From NCBI RefSeq assembly GCF_021729035.1, contig NZ_JAJSAP010000003.1, positions 310,001 to 374,000 of the forward strand: a stretch of 64,000 nt of DNA, read 5' to 3'. This document shows positions 60,860-64,000 of this stretch, one piece after another. The notes beneath the pieces were generated by a model, which was not told where the DNA came from, searched no databases, and saw nothing but the letters and a program-made list of their open reading frames with translations. Position 1 is the stretch's first letter, and each line of letters opens with the position of its first letter. The DNA comes from Microbulbifer sediminum. GTDB taxonomy: Bacteria > Pseudomonadota > Gammaproteobacteria > Pseudomonadales > Cellvibrionaceae. A program made the translations under genes and the position numbers.

Positions 60860-62173
60860 TTACGCCAGGGACTGGATCACGCCGCGGAGCTTCTCGACGA
60901 TGGTATCGATCTGGTGCTCCTCGATGATCAGGGGCGGGGACATGCACAGCGCATCGCCGATGCCGCGCGCCATCACGCCCGCATCCCAGGCCGCCATGGA
61001 GGCCTTGCCGCCGAACTTGCCCTTGAGCTCCGCCGGGGCGCGCAGCTCGATGGCACCCACGAGGCCGTAGTTGCGGACGTCGATCACGTTGTCCAGGTCC
61101 GCCAGGCTGTGCAGGGCATTCTCCCAGTACTTGCCGATATCGCCGGACGCACGGGTCAGCAGGCCCTCGCGCTCGTAGATATCCAGGGTCGCCATGCCCG
61201 CGGCGCAGGCCACCGGATGGGCGGAATAGGTGTAGCCGTGGAAAAACTCCACCATGCCCTCGGGCGCCGCGTTCATGACGGTGTTGTAGATATGGTCGTG
61301 CACAAACACGGCACCCAGCGGCACGGTGGCATTGGTGATGCCCTTGGCCGAGGTAATCATGTCCGGGGTCACGTCCCACTCGATGGAGGCGAAAGCGGAA
61401 CCGGTGCGGCCCCAGCCGGAAATCACCTCGTCGAAGATCAGCAGCAGGTCGTGCTGGTCGCAGATCTCGCGGATACGCTTCAGGTAGCCCCTGGGCGGCA
61501 GCACCACACCGCCGGCCCCGGAGAAGGGCTCGACAATCACCGCGGCAATCTGGTCGGCGCCGTGGAAGGCCACGAGCCGCTCCAGGTCTTCCGCCAGCTC
61601 CACGCCGTGCTCGGGCAGGCCGCGGCTGAACGCGTTGCGCTCGATATCCAGGGTGTGGCGCATATGGTTGGCCTTCACCGGCTGGCCGAAGCTCTGATAG
61701 TTGGGCGCAATTCCACCCACCGAAATACCGCCAAAGTTCACGCCGTGGTAACCCTTCTCGCGGCCGATAAACATGGTGCGGGTGCCCTTGCCGCGGGCAC
61801 GCTGGTACTGCAGCGCGATCTTCAGGGCGCTCTCCACCGCCTCGGAACCGGAGTTACCGAAGAACACCCGGTTGAGGCCATCCGGGGTGTACTGCACCAG
61901 CCGGTTGGCATATTCAAAACTCAGCTCGTGGCCGAAATTGAAGATGGAGCTGTAATCCAGCTTCTTCGCCTGCTGGTGGATCGCATCGGCGATCTCGGTG
62001 CGACAGTGACCGGCGTTGGAACACCACAGGCCGGCAGTGGCATCGATAATCTGGCGGCCGTCCTTCTCCATGAGGTAAATACCCTCAGCCCGCTCGACAA
62101 GGCGCGGCGCCGCCTTGAAGGAGCGGTTCGGGGTGAACGGCATCCAGAATGCATCGGTATTCTTTTCGGACAT
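60860..62173 (-). CDS. Omega-amino acid:pyruvate aminotransferase
   Basis: A 437-aa class III PLP aminotransferase, closest to beta-alanine/omega-amino acid:pyruvate transaminases. The PLP Lys lies in DMITSAKGITNATVPLGAVF (about 280); other motifs are FFGNSGSEAVESALKIAL and IFDEVISGWGRTGSAFA. The N-terminal FWMPFTPNRSFKAAPRL is typical of the subgroup. It would convert beta-alanine or GABA-like donors to semialdehydes, which the next enzyme oxidises. The ATG at MSEKNT with GGAG 8 nt upstream is used. It follows the dehydrogenase gene by 130 bp on the same strand. Confidence 0.94.
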   Translation of the reverse strand: MSEKNTDAFWMPFTPNRSFKAAPRLVERAEGIYLMEKDGRQIIDATAGLWCSNAGHCRTEIADAIHQQAKKLDYSSIFNFGHELSFEYANRLVQYTPDGLNRVFFGNSGSEAVESALKIALQYQRARGKGTRTMFIGREKGYHGVNFGGISVGGIAPNYQSFGQPVKANHMRHTLDIERNAFSRGLPEHGVELAEDLERLVAFHGADQIAAVIVEPFSGAGGVVLPPRGYLKRIREICDQHDLLLIFDEVISGWGRTGSAFASIEWDVTPDMITSAKGITNATVPLGAVFVHDHIYNTVMNAAPEGMVEFFHGYTYSAHPVACAAGMATLDIYEREGLLTRASGDIGKYWENALHSLADLDNVIDVRNYGLVGAIELRAPAELKGKFGGKASMAAWDAGVMARGIGDALCMSPPLIIEEHQIDTIVEKLRGVIQSLA

Positions 62174-62303
62174 AGTCTTTACTCCGGGTTTTCCCTTTGT
62201 GTTATCTCTCTGAGCCGTGACCGTCATTATGGCCGATCACGCATAACCTGTTCATTCCCGCAGGAGCAGCGGCTCCCACGTCACCCTGCCAGCGGCGCTA
62301 TAT

Positions 62304-63749
62304 TCAGGCGCCGAAGCAGCAGTACTTGGTTTCGTAGAACTCCGCCATGCCTTCCACGCCGCCCTCGCGGCCGATGCCGGACTCCTTGCTGCCGCCGAAG
62401 GGGGCCACCGTGGTGGAGAATACACCGGCGTTACAGGCCACCATACCGTATTCGAGCGCTTCCACCACCCGGTTGGCGCGGCGGATATTCTCGCTCATCA
62501 CATAGGCCGCCAGGCCGTAAGGCGTATTGTTGGCACGGCGAATCACGTCGGCCTCGTCCGTGAATTTCTGCACCGGCGCCAGCGGCCCGAAGATCTCCTC
62601 GCGGGCAATGCGCATATCGTCGGTCACCCCGGTAATCACCGTGGGCGCATAGTAATTCCCGCCGTCGGCCAGGAAGTCCCCGCCCAGCTCGATGGTCGCC
62701 CCCGCCCCGGCGGCGTCCCGCACCAGGCCCGCCACCCGCTCGGCGGCGCGACGATGGATCAGCGGCCCCATGGCAACCCCCTCATCGCAGCCGTGCCCCA
62801 CCCGGAGCTCCGCCACTTTCTCCCGCAACTTGTCCACAAACGCATCGTGCACCGATTCGTGTACGTAGATGCGGTTGGTGGACACGCAGGTCTGGCCGGC
62901 GTTGCGCATCTTGGTGGCGACGCAGGCGCTGACGGCGGTATCCAGGTCCGCATCGTCGAACACGATAAACGGCGCGTTGCCGCCCAGCTCCATCGACATC
63001 TTCTTGATGCCGGTGGCGCACTGGGCCATCAGGATCTTGCCCACGGCCGTGGAGCCGGTAAAGGTGAATTTGGCCACCCGCTCGTCCTCGGTCAATACGC
63101 GGCCGATGGCCGGGGCGTCAGATCCCACCACCATATTGATGGTGCCCGCCGGCAGCCCTGCCTCTTCAGCCAGCCGGCACAGGGCCAGCGCGGACAGCGG
63201 CGTCTCGGAGGCCGGCTTGATCACCACGGTACAACCGGCCGCCAGCGCCGGTGCCGCCTTGCGGGTGATCATGGCGTTGGGAAAGTTCCATGGGGTGATA
63301 CAGGTCACCACACCCACCGGCTGGCGAATGGTCTGCAGGCGCATGGCCGGGTTGTGGGTGGGGATGGTCTGGCCGTAGGCGCGGCGGCACTCCTCGGCAT
63401 ACCACTCGATGTAAGAGGCGCCATAGGCAATCTCGCCCCTGGCCTCCGCCAGCGGCTTGCCCTGTTCCAGGGTCAGGATACGGGCCAGGTCATCGGCATT
63501 GTCCATGATCAACTGGTACCAGCGCTTCAGTATCGCCGCGCGCTCGGCCGCGGTCTTCTCCCGCCAGGCCGGAAAGGCCCCGTGAGCCGCAGCCACCGCC
63601 GCCTGGGCGTCCGCCGCAGAGCCATCCGCAATCTCCGCCAGCAGGGCGCCATTGGCCGGGTCGCGCACCTCGATCGTGGCAGCGCCTTCCCGCCACTGGC
63701 CATTGATATAGTTCTGGGTTTTCAACAATTCCGGTTTTGCCAGCTGCAC
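62304..63749 (-). CDS. gabD: Succinate-semialdehyde dehydrogenase (NAD(P)+)
   Basis: A 481-aa aldehyde dehydrogenase. Catalytic Glu is in MELGGNAPFIVFDDADLD (about residue 254) and catalytic Cys in RNAGQTCVSTNRIYV (about 288); cofactor-site GSTAVGKILMAQ and APFGGSKESGIGREGG are typical of GabD. It oxidises succinate semialdehyde, and with the neighbouring aminotransferase it forms a short omega-amino acid breakdown route. The GTG start has AAGGAG 7 nt upstream; longer in-frame extensions are not conserved. A LysR-type gene is divergent 160 bp upstream and may control it. Confidence 0.93.
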   Translation of the reverse strand: MQLAKPELLKTQNYINGQWREGAATIEVRDPANGALLAEIADGSAADAQAAVAAAHGAFPAWREKTAAERAAILKRWYQLIMDNADDLARILTLEQGKPLAEARGEIAYGASYIEWYAEECRRAYGQTIPTHNPAMRLQTIRQPVGVVTCITPWNFPNAMITRKAAPALAAGCTVVIKPASETPLSALALCRLAEEAGLPAGTINMVVGSDAPAIGRVLTEDERVAKFTFTGSTAVGKILMAQCATGIKKMSMELGGNAPFIVFDDADLDTAVSACVATKMRNAGQTCVSTNRIYVHESVHDAFVDKLREKVAELRVGHGCDEGVAMGPLIHRRAAERVAGLVRDAAGAGATIELGGDFLADGGNYYAPTVITGVTDDMRIAREEIFGPLAPVQKFTDEADVIRRANNTPYGLAAYVMSENIRRANRVVEALEYGMVACNAGVFSTTVAPFGGSKESGIGREGGVEGMAEFYETKYCCFGA

Positions 63750-63912
63750 TGTGGAACTCCTTGCATCTATGGGACTTTGAGTCGTTACCCGGGATTCTGG
63801 ACAGGTGCCGGCGGTCCGCATAGTCAATTTTTTCCAACGAAAATTTACCTTTTTCAAACTTTGCCCTATGCTCACGCCAGACGGTCGCAACCAGCCATGA
63901 GGAGAGAGTCAC

Positions 63913-64000
63913 ATGAGCGGCAAGACGGCACTGGGCGGGCGCATGACCGATATGGACCTGCGGCTGCTGCGGGTCTTCCGCGAGGTGGTGCGCGCCGGTG
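63913..64000 (+). CDS. LysR-family regulator, cut by the right window edge
   Basis: Only the first 29 codons are visible: after a short lead, MTDMDLRLLRVFREVVRAG is the opening helix of a LysR helix-turn-helix domain. A GGAGAGAG site precedes the ATG. It is divergent from the semialdehyde dehydrogenase and aminotransferase genes, the usual layout for a LysR activator of a catabolic operon. Confidence 0.8.
   Translation, partial: MSGKTALGGRMTDMDLRLLRVFREVVRAG

Noticed and set aside
62263..62276. GGAGC-agcg-GCTCC hairpin between the aminotransferase and dehydrogenase genes
   Set aside because: Too short and without the GGCCGC core, so I did not count it as one of the REP-like palindromes.

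Overview
The window is about 64 kb of GC-rich chromosome packed with protein genes. I see no rRNA, tRNA, phage, insertion sequence or CRISPR array. The gene content points to a marine-type gammaproteobacterium near Pseudomonas, most likely Cellvibrionales/Microbulbifer-like. The pointers are the secB-grxC-rhodanese // gpmI-envC-ctpA neighbourhood, a HutC-controlled histidine pathway, a TonB receptor of the marine type, a DUF6316 protein, and an SSS-domain hybrid kinase with a LuxR-type partner. The genus is inferred.

Layout. 1-10.9 kb is housekeeping: a HAD hydrolase cut by the left edge, rsmE, a two-gene RND efflux operon, tex, a Tat-exported sugar-isomerase-like lipoprotein, a DUF4386-like membrane protein and a VOC protein. 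11.2-14.2 kb holds a three-gene envelope operon (lipoprotein, inner-membrane protein, predicted outer-membrane protein) facing a secreted caspase-family protein. 14.2-20.9 kb holds an orphan retinol/carotenoid-type FAD oxidoreductase, small membrane proteins, an ECF sigma factor with a membrane partner, ohr, a 41-codon ORF, and an FAD monooxygenase with its TetR regulator. 20.9-27.7 kb is a complete histidine-utilisation locus: hutI-hutG leftward, hutC-hutU-hutH rightward, with a CTTGTATATACAAG operator between them. 27.8-30.9 kb holds an S9 peptidase lipoprotein and two Tyr/Arg-rich lipoproteins.

30.9-47.4 kb is the most interesting part: a compact catabolic island. It has a 3-hydroxybutyrate dehydrogenase joined to a CrbR-like response regulator. 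A six-gene leftward operon follows (TetR, PaaG-like crotonase, NHL beta-propeller, acyl-CoA ligase, MaoC hydratase, degenerate MaoC partner). Then come an MFS transporter with an HSL-type esterase, a CrbS-like SSS-histidine kinase hybrid, and a TonB-dependent receptor. Three of its promoters carry the same box, CATACCTTGGTC, always centred 31.5 nt before a -10-like hexamer, and a fourth, weaker copy precedes the MFS gene. The genes suggest one two-component-controlled regulon for import, ester cleavage, CoA activation and beta-oxidation-like breakdown of an unidentified substrate.

47.6-54 kb holds small lipoproteins (one of 58 aa), pyruvate kinase, a META-type lipoprotein pair, a candidate small RNA, an Smr protein, an SDR and a thioesterase. 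53.6-59.6 kb is the conserved secB/grxC/rhodanese and gpmI/envC/ctpA block. 59.6-64 kb holds a DUF6316 protein, an HdeD-like protein and an aminotransferase/semialdehyde-dehydrogenase pair, with a divergent LysR gene cut by the right edge. Palindromic REP-like elements with a GGCCGC core recur between genes.
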